Notes: generated by a model from the sequence alone, not told the origin. A stretch of 64,000 nt of DNA from Aquatica leii (GCA_035610365.1 CM069432.1:26474354-26538353); one strand, 5' to 3'. Positions 34,590 through 48,628 are shown, counted from the first letter of the stretch. Translations and numbers: made by a program.

Positions 34590-35589
34590 TTTGTAAAACT
34601 GAAAAGAATAATAATTTGTAACTTATTTAAATTAACAAGGTAAATGCTTTTTAGTGATTACAAAACCGAGGTTATGTATGTCAGTTGGAATATTTAAGTA
34701 ATGGGAATTTCAGTTATATTCTTTTACAGTGGCGTACATATAAGTGATTATTTATAAAAGGCGTCTCGTGAACTGTTAAAACTTTTTTACCCCATCTTAT
34801 GTTGTAAGCGGCACGTACGCTAAGATTGTTCATGCTACCTTGGTAGTAAACACACTTCAATGCTGAATTATGTTTGAATAAGTCTAATATAAAGTTTATC
34901 TACTTTTATTTTGGTTTGTTGGCTACCTCAAAATGCCACGAAATTCCATGAGCTACTGGATGCTGCAAAATTTAGATTGAAAATAGTGTGATTGCAGTTT
35001 ACAAGAAACAGTCCCTGCATCATACGATCCAAGAGCTATATTACAAATTGGACGATATTATCAAAAATTTTTTAAAATAAATATATTTAAATTATTTGTG
35101 CTAAAGCGTTTATAAGAATTTCAAATTTTATTGATCAGACCGTGGGGGAGAAGTGAAAACAGTCACTTCCCAACCGCTGGCTCTGTGCCGCTGGTATAGT
35201 AACGGTAAAAAATCGACAGGAATTTTGTTAAATGGATAACTTTAGCTGTTTTTTATGTACTCTGCTACAGTAAAAAAGAATATGGTAGGCAACAGTGTAT
35301 GATATAAATTTCAATATATATCAAACACACGCAGGAGTTGTCACTTTAGACTTAAGTGTCGACTTAACAAGGTGTTTATTTATAGTGAACTGCTTGTATT
35401 TACTGTACGCTTAATGGTTTATTTCATTTTGTAGAAACAGATTCCTACCCACACAACAGTAAATATTCCTGGTATATTCAAAATACCTTCACAATATTTG
35501 AAATAGATTCGAAATATTTCATGAATATTTACTGTCGTGTCCCGGGAACATAAATAGCTACCGGTTATTGCGCTTCAAGTCGTCACGGA
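34590..35589. other. Intergenic, AT-rich, with a small palindromic repeat
   Basis: ACAGTAAATATTC near 35457 is mirrored by GAATATTTACTGT near 35522, giving an inverted repeat about 75 bp across that resembles a tiny MITE. No gene is recognised in the rest. Confidence 0.4.
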
Positions 35590-38500
35590 ACTTGGGCAAC
35601 ACCTTCGCACACCAGAGATTCAGCTCTCTGTAACGCTTTACATATGTATTAGATCCATTTCTGTCAACAAGCAAATTTTGTTCACTAGCATTGTTGCATA
35701 GCAGTAGATTGAAGACTTCAGACGTGACCTCCTGTTATTCGGTAATCTTTTCTAGCAACGTCTCTTTGAACATCTGAAATTTTACTGCTATCTCCGCCTC
35801 TACCTCAATTTGCACAAGTTGAGATAGTTCGCCCTCCAATTCATTCATGAACCTTGTAAGCGAGGTACGAAGCACTTTGCGAAGCCTTGTCTTTACTTCC
35901 AGCTCGGCATCCATTTCAAAAACCGCAAAACTAATTGTGCGAATTTGTTTTTAAAACAAAAACTACTTTGCAACAACTAATTTTTACAAATTATAAATCT
36001 GACAATAGAATACACATATCACAAAATTATAAACTAATTACGAAATTTACTGGGTAATACAGACACTCGACCACTACGCGTGATCACAACGGGTGCTTTG
36101 CTTTTAAGATTCACTATCTCACTATCCCCGCACTCAATTTTAGTGTGCGCACCCTCTGAAACATGTTCCTTGTTTTCGCAACTCTCGTAATTGACTACCT
36201 CTTTCATCGCTTGACCTTCAGAAGCTTCACAAATCTCAAAGGAGAAAAGTGTCTGTATAGGTCTCATTAGTTGACTTTTCGCGGTATCAACACGGGTCAC
36301 ACAGTCTTTGCCCGGCAACCACACAACTACAACTCCAAGTTGCCAATCGAGCCTCTTGTAACATTGTTGTCCCCGATAAGAATCACGTTGCCTATTTTGA
36401 CAGGTCTGGGTTGCGACTTATAGAACAATTTTAATTGTTCCAAATACTTCAAACGAAATCTTTTACGGAGATTTTCGATCAAAAACTGCCGATGGCGTAA
36501 CTTTCGACACAGCAAATTTTGATCTATCATATCGAGTTCCCGCACACCGTTCGGAGTCTTTTCGTTTAAAAACATAGCCGGTGTCAGGACCACAAAATCA
36601 CTAACGTCATTGGATGTGTAGGTCAATAGCCTCGAGTTCACAACATACTCACAGTCACGCAATACAGTAATTATATCTTCATAACATAGTAGCGCACGTT
36701 CCAAAACTTTTCGAAGAAGTTGCTTGAGGACACCAACGAGTCTCTCCCAAAAACCGCCCATTACGCCGCGGAAGGTGAGTTAAAACGCCACGTTCGCAGC
36801 ACCGAAATTTCTCGGGTTATCTTGTCTTAGTTTAGTCGCGAAAACGCGTTCGCGGTTCTAACAAAGTTTGTGCCGTTGTGACTAAAGACTGTAGTAGGGC
36901 TGCCAGGACGTGCCATAAACCGTGTCAGTGCTTGCATAAAACATGCTGTAGGTAACGAAGTTAATAGTTCAAGATGAACCGCACGGTACACTGCGCAAAT
37001 AAATAGGCAAATCCACAACTTATCGCCATTCTTCAAGTGCAATCGTCTAGCCAAATCAACACCTGTCACTTCAAAAACGTGAGCATCCCGAACTCTACTA
37101 GTCCTCTGCCGTTTGCACAAAACACTATTTCTCAATCGAATGAATCCGATATCGTTTTTGAAAGTAAGGAGATCCCTCAGTGCTTGTTCATTTTCTTCAG
37201 CAAAACTTTCTGCTTGAATCACCGTGTGAATTAAATGCTCAGTATCAGTAAGTTTACTAGCGGTCAGTCCTCCACATTGTCTCTCAGTTGGATGCTTTAG
37301 ATTCCATACAAATCTCTTGATCCAGGTCATCATTCGCACGATTTTCTAATACTGAAAAAATGCGTGAAATGCCGACTATCTAAGGACAATGTTGATAGAA
37401 GTGTGGTCACGCATTTCTTCTTCTCTTCTAAAATCTCCTCTTCATCACACTTAGAATTCTTTAATGGCCATCTGCAAGAGTCGTCTAGTAACGACGCAGG
37501 ACCCTCCCACCATTCCAGTTCTAATAGTTTTTTCGACATGCAATCTACATGCTTTTGCGGATGTAAGATCGCGTATTTCATTTACCCGTTTTCAAACAAA
37601 CGTACTCCATTCTTCCTTCCTCTGTACCCAGCAAAGCACGGTGGAAGAATCACTTCAAAAATACGATTTAATTTCCTCTTTTAGATTCCGCTTTACGAAA
37701 TCATAAAGTTTTGCTCCAATCGTTGCTGCCATCAATTCCAGTCCGAGACAAAGTAAGTAGACGCAAAGAGGCTACCATTGACACAGCATTATTTTTTACA
37801 ACTCTCAGGAAAAAAACACATAGGTAAATGCATCTTTATTCGCATCGCAAAATATATGCAAGCTTTTGTGCTGTGATTCACGAGTTCCAGCGTGCACCCA
37901 TCAAGGTATCTTGATACTTCATATATAGTTCAACTCACTCAACCATGTTCGAAACAAATGCTCTACTTCAGCATCGACAAGTTAATCCTTAGTCTTCCAC
38001 AAACGCTACAGCAGCAGTTTGAAAATTAACGTGGTTGGGCAAGTATTACTAATTTGGTCAAACACTCTCTGCATTAAAGATAGTATCAGTCTTTTAGTCA
38101 CCAGAACGTTACTGGAGTCACAGCCATACAAGAATTAATTACTCCCTCACTGGATCCCATCTGAGACCAAGCACCGACGTTACTTTGATTTCATCCTCAG
38201 AGTTTTGGGAAAACACTAACCCTTTCAGATCAAATTTAGCCTCCTGCTTGATAGAACTAGCCTCTTTCATAAACCGTTTGAGCGTAATCTGATCCTCTAC
38301 ACTAGTCACACAATTGTCAACGTAGAAGCATTTTCCTAGTCTCTTAACAGTATCTTCTGCGCCATACACCGTGAAAAATGTAATTCTATGGTGGCGTTTG
38401 TGTTTGAAGGTTAACTAGTTCCCAGCAACGTAAATCCATAGAAAACGCAAGAAATCTCTGTCGTCCTTGTGCACGCTTATTTGCAAAAATGCTTTGCAAA

Positions 38501-39000
38501 TGTCAGAAACGACTCCAACGCGCTTCTCTCGGAAACTCAATAGAATAGGGATCAACTTAATCAAGTTTGGTCCTTTTTCTAAGCATTGGTTCAGTGAAGA
38601 TCTATCGTTTTCTCTGGCAGAGGCATCAAACACTGGACGTATTTTCGTAGTGATGCTGCTCTCTTTTATTACCGGTCTATGTCGTAAGTAATGACAACGG
38701 TCATTGGTCTTTTGGCAGTCTATCATTTCAATTATACCCTCTGACAGCCATTCTTAAAAAACTGAATCATACAGATCTACAAGCCCACAATTTTCGAACT
38801 TTGCTACCATTTTATCCAACCTTCTTTTTGCAACTGAATGATTATTCGTAAGAGGAGGGTGACCTTCCAACCAAGGTAATCTAACTTCATATCGACCTTC
38901 TTCGTTGACCTCCGTAGTTTTCTGGAAAAAATCCTAGACCTCAATTCATGCTTAGAATGCCTGATAGAAGGCTCCTTTATTCCGAGAATATCTAGTTTTT
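35590..39000 (-). mobile_element. BEL/Pao-type LTR retroelement fossil
   Basis: On the minus strand, from high to low coordinates, one can read a BEL/Pao reverse transcriptase (about 38950-38139, with RPVFDASA and SDICKAFLQI), integrase-related sequence (37339-36827) and the C-terminal DUF5641-type region (36761-36034). A gag-like N-terminus (about 35915-35730, TRLRKVLRTSLTRFMNEL) lies beyond the pol end, which suggests a second overlapping copy. There are many breaks and no clear LTRs. It is an old fossil. Confidence 0.75.
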
Positions 39001-39394
39001 AACGTGGTATCTCTTACTGAAACTAGAACTTACCCCATTAACGTCCAACCGGAGAAAAAATGAGTGCTTTGGGCAGAAATGTCAAAGCATACTGGGCGTA
39101 GTGGGACTTTTTGAAAGTAGAAGACTGTATTCTTAAACGATTTCTAGAATGTTGTGCGCAAGAAGAACAGACTACAGTTGATAGTGCCAAAGAGCCGAGT
39201 TTTAGAGGTGTTGCAGCTTGCACGATGGTGTAAAAAAGATATTAGAAAAAGTACGTTAACATTTTCTATTGGGCCAACTGCAAAGAGAACGTCATGAAAT
39301 GGTGATACGCAAACCGTAAGTGCACGGTCTGCGTATCAGGAAACGCAAAGCATCAATGAAACGACATAACGTAAAATCCTTTAGAGAGATTGAC

Positions 39395-40060
39395 AATTTA
39401 CTAGAATCTGATTTGGGAAACAAATACGTCATGGTGGCGATAAATTATTTCAAAAATTGAAGGAGATTTACGCCATACCAAATGAAAGAGCAGCTACAGT
39501 AGCAAAAGATTTGGTAAAGGAGTTTTTTTGGCCGAATTAGAGTCCCGTTAAAATTACATTCCGATCAAGACCGCAATTCTGTATTAAGAAGTTTGCTGAC
39601 TTGAAAATTAAGAAAACGAGGACGACGCGTCTATATTCTTAATCTGGTGGCATGGTTGATCGGATGAATCAAACAATGGGAAAGTACTTAGTCAAAGTAG
39701 TGTCCAAACACGAAAGAAACTAGGATCAGTAATTGCACCTCTTCTTAAAAGCATAGAAATCATCTGTTCACGAAAGTACAGACCAAACACCATCCTGTGT
39801 CATACTTACTCGCAAATACGAGCATACGATTGCAATGCAACCTCCAATTTGAATAAAATCCGGAATAAGAAATGACGGGAGAAGACTACGTCAGCAAGTT
39901 GATGAAAATGCTAGACGAGGTACATAAAACGGTTTGAAAAACATCAAATTGCAAACGAAAGAATGAAGACTAAATACCGTATTATTGACATCGTATACCG
40001 TATCCTAAATCAAAAATGATCCAAATTGACCGTCTGGCCCCGTTTACTGGCGATAACAAG
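39395..40060 (+). mobile_element. Ty3-type integrase relic
   Basis: Integrase core wording is recognisable (ESDLGNKYVMVAI, ERAATVAKDLVKEFF, KLHSDQ), followed by a chromodomain-side tail ending near RLAPFTGDN. It is heavily broken. It lies upstream of, and in the wrong order for, the protease-RT piece that follows, so it belongs to another copy. Confidence 0.65.
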
Positions 40061-40369
40061 GTTATCTAAGACCAGGTAGAAACCAATGTAATAACAAGCA
40101 GAATCAAATATCAAGTCAATAACATGGATTTTGGTAAGCTTATGGCCATGTACAGAGGTTCTGGAAAGTTTAGAGTTACAACCTAAGAGCAATAAGACCT
40201 GTTCTAAACACGAAAAGATTGCACCATTACACATTGCGTGAGTGAAGAAAAAGTGTAGTATTTAAAAAAATTTGAACTACATAGGCAGCAACCGGCGGTC
40301 GGCAAAGTCTTAAAAATACGTGACGAGCGACGGTTCATTTTCCATCTGACAAACATGCAAATGATTCGA

Positions 40370-42100
40370 GCCGATGGTCAAGCCAAAATGGCTAACGCCG
40401 AAGTCTTCCAATGCGATGTCCAACTTTAGAAAAAAACTATTTCTGCGTCGTTTGTAGCAATAACCGAATACACCAATAGCAGAAGTCTTCTTGGAGTCGA
40501 TTTTATTGCTCATGCGCAAATCATTTTGAATTTTTCCAAAATGCAATGGTCGTTTGTTGATGACCCAAACTGTAATTTTGATTTCCATTAAGAACCTGTA
40601 ACTGCTGATGCTACGCAAATGCTAATGGTTAACTCCGTCGACGTCGTGGTATCTCTACGAAAAGATGAGGCCACGCAAGCGAACGACTCTGAACGTGTCG
40701 TCCTAGAAGCATTAATTCAAGAACATTGTGAAGTTTTTCAACAGAACAAGGAACCTACTCCTTTTGCGGAGCACAGAATATCATTATCAGATGATACTCC
40801 AGTTTCGGTACTTCCCCACCGCCTAGCTCCTTCTAAAAAGGAAGTTCTCAGAAAGGAACTAGACAACGTACTCGAACACGAAATAATAGAAGAGTGCGAA
40901 TCGCCTTTCGCTTCTACGGTAGTACTAGCACCAAAAAAGAATGGAACCAATAGACTCTGTGTCGACTATAGACGTCTAAACTCAGTCACTCGTTCGGACC
41001 AATACCCGCTCCCGAGAATAGACGATCTACTCCATTCCACGTATAATGTCGTCTACATGTCCACGCTTGACTTGAAATGCGGATACCACATTTAGATATA
41101 AAATGATGCCTTACGGTCTTAAAATAGCACTCACAACGTTCCAACGTTGGATGGACCAATTTCGATCAGGTCTACAACATATTTCGATGTTTGCCTATCT
41201 GGATGACCTAATAATACTTTCCTCTTCGTTTGAAGCACATCAATAGATCTAAGAGAAGTTTTTGCTCGTCTGAAACTGTTTAAGCTAACGCTGAACCGTG
41301 CTAAATGTACTTTTGGCAGTACCACGGTAGAATATCTAGGACATATCCTTACAACAGAAGGTATATCCCCAAACCCAGCTAAAATTATCGCAATAACGTC
41401 TATGCTCGAGTCAAAGAATGTCAGACAGTTATTGACTTTTCTCCAAACATGCTCTTGGTTCCGAAGGTTTGTGGAAAACTTCGCGCAAATCGCTAAGCCT
41501 CTTAGCAGCTTGACCAAAAAGAACACAAAATGGCAGTGCGGTCCTGAGCAAAACGCATCTTTCGAGAGGCTCAAGAAATTGCTGACAACCAGTTCGATTC
41601 TGCGCCAGGCCGACCCTACGCAACCGTATGTACTACGCACAGACGCTAGCTCTTACGCAATAGATTCGGCTCTACTCCAGGGGAAGGAACCGGAGGAAAA
41701 ACCAATAGAATATGCCAGCCGATTGCTGACGCCCGCGGAAATGAACTACCACACGAACGAGAGAGAAACTCTTAGTACTGTGTGGGCAGTAAAAAAATTC
41801 CGAAGCTACGTTGACGATACCTCCGCCCTAGTCAAGAGTGACCACCAACTACTGCGATGGCTGATGTCACTAAAATCTCCAAGTGGAAGATTAGCCAGAT
41901 GGGCCTTGGCTTTACAGCCATACGACCTAAAAATAGAATACACACCAGGCCGCAGCAATGCCCTAGCTGACATACTGTCCAGACCAACTTGCCAGGATAC
42001 TGACGCAACCGAGTGCAAAGTTTACTTAGTATCCGTCGACCTACTAGTTGATAGACTATCCGACAGGCTGAGGTGGAAGATCCTGACCTAAAAAGAATAA
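40370..42100 (+). mobile_element. Ty3-type protease-RT-RNase H relic
   Basis: A protease-side segment (near 40370-40570) precedes a reverse transcriptase (40619-41400, with RLCVDYRRLNSVT and YPLPRIDDLL) and an RNase H block (41402-42091, with TDASSYAIDSALLQ and HTNERETLS). The element is broken, with several breaks. Frames remain long, so it is younger than the relic to its left. Confidence 0.8.
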
Positions 42101-42589
42101 TAGACGCTCTTGAGAATTCTGAACCGAACGAACTCGATGCTTGCAGATGGAGTGACTGTTTGACAAACAAGTATACCCTAAATGCTCTTTTGAGAGGCAG
42201 CCTGATGTAGCTGGAACAACAGCATCGATATCTGAAGCGACGTCATCAGGAGAATCGATACCATCTGATTTTGAAAAGCGTCCTACTGATGCTGAATCTG
42301 AAAAACAGTATAATGAAGATGGATCGCCAGGAGCAACAACCTCCGCAACTGCAAGTCCAAATCCAAAATCATTCAGCCCAAACACAATCCAAACGCCGAC
42401 GGTGAACCCCCTTCAGTTCATCAATCTCAACCCCAACGAGAGGTATCTGATGCTGAGAAATCACTATCAGAAGATATCAACGAAGCACATTCTCGTCAGT
42501 CAGACCTTTGGAAATTTATTCCACTACACTATCACGCCGACAGCAATGAGAAACTAGTCTTCATGAAAACACCATCCTATGCAGCCAAG

Positions 42590-44156
42590 TGACATAGATA
42601 CAGACCTTCCATTTAAGGTAAGAAAAACCTATCAGCGCACATTACCTGATATGTCAACTGAACCTCGTAAATGGCTATCGTATTGCTCTGAAACACGGAA
42701 GGTATATTGTGCTATCTGTATGTCATGTTCTTCACAATTTACGGACGGAGAAATCTCTTCCTCTTTTATTAAAGGAATGGAAGTAAACTTGAAGCATCTA
42801 TATGGGAGACTTAAAAAACACGAGAGTTCAACCGCTCGTGTCAATGCTGCAAGAGCATATCTGCACGTAAGCTCAAAAAAAAACATTGAATTATTAATAA
42901 CAAAAGTGACATCCAAGTCAGACGACAAGTATTGCACCGCCTAATTGACATCGTTTTGTTTATTGGCTTATAGAGCAAAATTTGAAGCAGCAGCCGATCT
43001 GAACAACAAGCAAATAAATCATGGAAACTTCTTAGAGTTAGTCTTACTTTTAGCTAATTATGATCAAGTTCTAAAAAATCATGTTGATCAGGCCATTAAA
43101 AATAGCCAAGACCGAAAGGCGAAATCTTCTGGACTTAAAGGAAGAGGTGCTTTTTTAACCTTCCTATCAAATATATGGCCATTCAAATTCAGCTGGACAT
43201 TGCCAATGAGGTTCGCCAAAAAATGATATTTAGTATAGAAGTTGATTCAACTCAGGATATTGCAGTTATGGATCAGCTGGCATTATTTGTCAGATATGTA
43301 CTGAATGGGCGCGTACGTGTGCGGCTACTAAAAATGATTGTAGCTAAAAAAACAACAGGAGAAGCATTCTATCTGCAGATCAAATCGGAACTGGATAAGT
43401 TTCAATTGGCCACCAATCAGATAGCCGGATGTACCTTTGATGGCGCAGCAAATATGAGTGGGCAGTATAACGGTCTTCAAGCTCAACTAAAGAGGGACAG
43501 TCCGTCACTAATTTATGTACATTGTTATGCATATGCTCTCAACTTGGTGATGACAAACTTCACAGAAAGTTGTAAGTCTGCAAAAGATTTCCTTGGTCTG
43601 CTACAAAGCACGGCAGTCTTCATTTCTGAATCTCATAAAAGGATGCTTGTGTGGACAACGATTAATAAAGAGTCAGGTAAGGGTCATCAACTACTCCATC
43701 GGCTACAGAAAGTAAATGCAACTCGTTGGTGGAGTAAAGATAAAGCACTACAAATTTTTATTGATTATGTTGCGTTGAAGGACTGTAAAAGGTTCTTGAC
43801 GCTAGTCATTTGTCTTCATACTATTGCAATTGGTGATGACTTTGCATCTGACGTCTCATTCAAGTGACTTGTTCAACGTATCTACGCCAGTTTCCAAATA
43901 TCTTCAAACTGATGGTCTCGATTGCTTGAAAGCGAGCAATTTGATTAAAACATTGCATGCCCAGATCTGTGAAAAACGTAAGAACTTCACAGTACTACAC
44001 CGTGCAACTTCCGAGTTCGTTGCTAATGTACAGGAACGCATATTGCTAAAAGAGTTGTTACAAGTTTTAGGTCTTACGAACCTTGCACGGCCAACTCACA
44101 CAGTCGGAGATAGGGAGGTTCAAGGAAATTATACTTAAGGGCGCCAGATCTATCCT
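42590..44156 (+). pseudogene. hAT transposase, N-terminal part
   Basis: This is a ZMYM-like hAT transposase. A TTF/BED-type zinc finger (RKWLSYCSETRKVYCAICM) is followed, after a stop at 42942-42944 and a frame change near 43170, by the catalytic RNase H-like domain: IEVDSTQDIAVMDQLALFVRYV, GCTFDGAANMSGQYNG and VHCYAYALNLVM. A further frame change occurs near 43860. The 3' part of this piece (from 43894) is duplicated at 45684. The C-terminus lies farther right at 47010-47849. Confidence 0.75.
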
Positions 44157-44761
44157 AATTAACACTTCTGCCTCGATCACGACAGACGGTCCAAACTAAT
44201 TTTGAGGTTCGTAATCCTTGTTACTCTGGTGTTCGGGTAGCCAAAATTTGTTAATAGGTAACGACAATTAAAAGAGAAAGGTATGTTACCATAAAAGAAA
44301 GATTAACAGGAGTATGTTTAATTTCTCAATTCATAAATGCCAGACATCTCGGCAACACACAATGCATAGGTTAAATTACATCGAGATAGCGAAGCAAATT
44401 TCGTAATAAATATTGCCTGTCCACAGTATGCGATACACTTTAAATGATAATTGAAATTACTTTATTGGTATGTAAACAGTAAGCGTAATTACGGACATTA
44501 ACATTAACCAAAGTTCTGTGAGTAACTTTTATGACAGCGAAGAAAAATTAATCAAATAAACTTACCCAAAATCCAGTGTCCACTTGCGCAAAGAAAACGT
44601 TTTCCCCGCTAGCAGCCTGGAATAGATATTAAATAGCAAATCGTGTCACATAATAACTCACGAAGAATAGGAAGCTACAAAATTGTTAATAATAATACAT
44701 TAAGTGTGATATAAGAACCCGTTGTATCGAATGCTGTTGGTTGTAATTACGAACAGGTGGG
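43894..44761 (+). repeat. Duplicated block A, copy 1
   Basis: It holds the end of the hAT fragment (KYLQTDGLDCLKASNLIKTL...) plus about 600 bp of non-coding DNA. It matches 45684-46559 almost base for base. Confidence 0.9.
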
Positions 44762-45683
44762 CATTTCAGAACATGATCGTTGTATAAGGAAATGGTATAT
44801 TTCCAAGTCTGCGGTTGCTGAACATCATTTTACTACAGGTCACAAGATAGATTTTGATAATATTTCGTTGATTGCCAAATCTCCATTCTTTTTCAACAGG
44901 CCCTTATCAACCGTAACCCAGTTGTGCCTATTCATCCGTGACGATCGTTTTCCTTTATATAAGGAGACTTTTTTTTTATTTTTTATTTTTTTTTTTTGAG
45001 GAGGGGAAACCATTTATTGGCTTCCCGCATTCTGCGAGGGTGTGTGAGATTCTCCTTGCCATCTTGGCAAGGCCTACCCACTAAAACCTCTCCTCACATC
45101 TCCTTTTCACCAGCATAAGGTACCGCTTTCGCATTCTTCGCTATGCTAGCTTGGCAATTAGCCGTCTCCTTAGTTACTTATCTCTTTTTCTCTCTTTCTT
45201 GCTTCCTCCTCTCTTTTCTTGATTATTTTTGTGTACCAACTTTCTATTTCTTTCCATTTATCCTCGTTCTCGCACATTACGCTAATGATGTTAGATGCTT
45301 TTATTTCTTCTCCTATCTTTTCTTCGATTTTCCTTCTTTCTTCCTTCCATCTTTTACATTTAAACACCGCATGTTTTTTATCATCCTTTTCACTACAATC
45401 CGCGCAGTTGTCATTTTTTCTTTTTTTAATTTTGTGTAAGTATTCTCCATTTTCACCGTGCTCAGTCAGCAGCTGTGTCGTATAGTAACTCAGTTCCCCG
45501 TGTTTTCTGTGTATCCAGGAGTATATGTTTGGAATCAGCCAGGATCTGTAGCGGTGGGATTCCAGCAACCACCATAACGTCTTGTGTGTTTACGGTTCTG
45601 TAAGCTCGACTAATTCTTATTGCTAGGATTCTTTGCACCGTATCTAATAGTTTATTTACAGTTCCAAATTTGAATGCTTCCTG
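44762..45683. repeat. Copied piece: Penelope-like tail plus R1-clade LINE 3' end
   Basis: 44762-44970 matches 48421-48628 (GIY-YIG end of the Penelope-like element, ISEHDRCIRKWYIS...). 44971-45683 matches the 3' end of the R1-clade LINE (minus) up to about 49436, but lacks roughly 86 bp corresponding to 49197-49284. The right junction shares CCAAAT with both parents. Confidence 0.85.
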
Positions 45684-46559
45684 CCAAATATCTTCAAACT
45701 GATGGTCTCGATTGCTTGAAAGCGAGCAATTTGATTAAAACATTGCATGCCCAGATCTGTGTAAAACGTAAGAACTTCACAGTACTACAACGTGCAACTT
45801 CCGAGTTCGTTGCTAATGTACAGGAACGCATATTGCTAAAAGAGTTGTTACAAGCTTTAGGTCTTACGAACCTTGCACGGCCAACTCACACAGTCGGAGA
45901 TAGGGGAGGTTCAAGGAAATTATACTTAAGGGCGCCAGATCTATCCTAATTAATACTTCTGCCTGGATCACGACAGACGGTCCAAACTTGTAACTAATTT
46001 TGAGGTTCGTAATCTTTGTTACTCTGGTGTTCGGGTAGCCAAAATTTGTTAATAGGTAACGACAATTAAAAGAGAAAGGTATGTTACCATAAAAAAAAGA
46101 TTAACAGGAGTATGTTTAATTTCTCAATTCATAAATGCCAGACATATCGGCAACACACAATGCATAGGTTAAATTACATCGAGATAGCGAAGCAAATTTC
46201 GTAATAAATATTGCCTGTCCACAGTATGCGATACACTTTAAATGATAATTGAAATTACTTTATTGGTATGTAAACAGTAAGCGTAATTACGGACATTAAC
46301 ATTAACCAAAGTTCTGTGAGTAACTTTTATGACAGCGAAGAAAAATTAATCAACTAAACTTACCCAAAATACAGTGTCCACTGGCGCAAAGAAAACGTTT
46401 TCCCCGCTAGCAGCCTGGAATAGATATTGAATAGCAAATCGTGTCACATAATAACTCACGAAGAATAGGAAGCTACAAAATTGTTAATAATAATACATTA
46501 AGTGTGATATAAGAACCCGTTGTATCGAATGCTGTTGGTTGTAATTACGAACAGGTGGG
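45684..46559 (+). repeat. Duplicated block A, copy 2
   Basis: This is the second copy of 43894-44761, with only a few substitutions and small indels. It continues at its right into the remaining hAT region rather than into Penelope-like sequence. Confidence 0.9.
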
Positions 46560-47009
46560 TGATAACACAATCGACTGGTGTATAAGAAATCACATCTCCC
46601 ACAGTAATGCTTGTTTTCGTTGTGGAGAATATGCCTTCCTCAAAATCTTAAGCGTTCGGTAACGGTATTTCTTAATAATAATTATTCTTCATTAATCTTT
46701 ATTGAAACGAACATGTGCTCAAAGCGTGGGGAAACGGCTATCAAATGAAGGAGAAATTACAAAAGAATTCTAATAAAACAGAAGTAATTATCTTACCCTG
46801 TGACGACTCAATTATTTTACGAACCTAATGAAATTATAATTTGATTTCCATTATTGAGGATGTCATTCGAAATTTCTTTAAGCCGCACAGGCCATTTTAT
46901 GCAGTTGATAGCTTAACGATTTCGTCGTAAAATGACAGTCACAAGAAAAGATCGGCAGAGGGCGTCAAAACCGGAATCTATTTTTAATTCAATATACAGG
47001 GTATTACGT
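46560..47009. other. Non-coding spacer inside the disrupted hAT
   Basis: This is AT-rich DNA that, with the non-coding half of block A, separates the two parts of the hAT coding sequence. It could be an inserted element of unknown type. No terminal repeats could be fixed. Confidence 0.35.
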
Positions 47010-47849
47010 TAGAAAAATTTTGCACGTAACAGAGTGTGACATCACAATTGAACAAGAGCTTCCACAGAAACGTGTTTCAATTGCTAAGAGACTTCCTGGA
47101 GAGGTATTTGTCGATTAGTCAAGACAACTCCGGGAATCTCCGACAAAAGCTTTCGAATTCGGAATTTTCAATGTCATCATCGATACTGCACAGCAACAAA
47201 TTCAAAGGCGCTGCATATGCAATGATGCATTAACGAATGACATCGCTTTTCTTGACCTCAGAAGTTTCGCGAAAGTCAAAACCTTGGAAATGAGCCGCGA
47301 TGAACTTGTCTTGAGAAAACTGTCTGAACTCAGTAACACCAACCGTGACAAACTATTCCGAGAGTTACGCCAATTCTCAATTTATTATGAAGCTTACAAT
47401 TCGAAGCAGAAAACGCCATCAGCAACCGCAGTTACTTCCGCCCTATCCTCCATGAGGAGGAAGATCAGATAGCTGTTTTACATAAAGTCGCTGAACAAGA
47501 TGAAATGATCGAAGAATTAGAACATTGCGACGTAAAGGAGAAATGTAAACATTGTCTAGTTTGCGCGCTAGAACTATTGCAGTAGTTAAATACGAATGGC
47601 GAATTCTTTACGACTTTGTACATAGTCTACAAGTTTGTTTTAACTTTATCGTGTACTCAAGTATCTTGCGAGCGAGTTTTCTCAGTATTGAAAATAATCA
47701 AGACTCGCTTGAGAGCTTCTTTGGGACAACAATTATTGGAGGATTTTGTTTTGTTTTATGTAGAAAGAGATTTTCAATTTGATTACGAGAAAATCATAGA
47801 TGATGTAGCATCTAGTTCTGCGGAACTAACTAGACTTCTAAAATTGTAA
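47010..47849 (+). pseudogene. hAT transposase, C-terminal part
   Basis: It reads through QRRCICNDALTNDIAFLDLRSF (span), RDELVLRKLSELS, and ends with the dimerisation domain SCERVFSVLKIIKTRLRASLG...LEDFVLFYVERDF at 47670-47849. Stops and frame changes interrupt it. It belongs with 42590-44156 as one ancient element. Confidence 0.7.
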
Positions 47850-48013
47850 CATGTAACAAGTTACATTACTTTACACTTGTACACACAGTATAATTATAAG
47901 GTAATCAAACAGTTTTGCCTTGGTTAATTTTTTGTTTTAACAAAAAGTAAAAACAATGTTGAAGTTAGGCCTATGTGTAAAATCCAAAAGCACAGAAACG
48001 TTCTGTTATTGAA

Positions 48014-48628
48014 TTTTTGGTTCATCGTGCCTTTTCTATTTGCCAACCTGAGAATCTAGATTCCGAACTCCCTCATCTTACTAGAACCTTAGTGAACAAT
48101 GGCTATGTAAAGCGAGATATTCATAGAGTTATTAATCGTCGTCTACATCCACGTACTCGATTACCCAAGGACATTTCTACTCCCGAATCCAACCCGAAAT
48201 TGGCCTTTTTACTCTACATTCACAAGGTTACAGATCAAATAGGGAATCTTCTTCGTAAGAATGGTATTAAACCGATATTCAACTCGCCAGGCAAAATTTC
48301 TCAGATTCTTCCTTCTCCTAAAGATAAATTTCCTACACTTTCATCTCAAGGTGTATACTAAATTCCTCGTTCATGTGGTTTAGTCTACGTTGGTGAAACC
48401 GGTCGTTCCGTCATTACTCGCATTTCAGAACATGATCGTTGTATAAGGAAATGGTATATTTCCAAGTCTGTGGTTGCTGAACATCATTTTACTACTGGCC
48501 ACAAGATAGATTTTGATAATGTTTCGTTGATTGCCAAATCTCCATTCTTTTTCAACAGGCCCTTATCAACCATAACCCAGTCGAGCCTATTCATCTGTGA
48601 CGATCGTTTTCCTTTATATACGGAGACT
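48014..48628 (+). mobile_element. Penelope-like element, truncated, with GIY-YIG endonuclease
   Basis: The ORF 48017-48358 and the following frame give the linker after the RT. GLVYVGETGRSVITRISEHDR then VVAEHHFTTGHKIDFDN follow, the GIY-YIG-type nuclease end of Penelope-like elements. The RT itself is absent, so the copy is 5'-truncated. It is split by the R1-clade LINE and resumes at 52864. Confidence 0.75.
48615..48628. repeat. Target-site duplication of the R1-clade LINE, left copy
   Basis: TATATACGGAGACT matches TATATACCGAGACT at 52864-52877 at 13 of 14 positions. The two copies flank the LINE exactly outside its T-rich tail and its 5' end. Confidence 0.7.
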
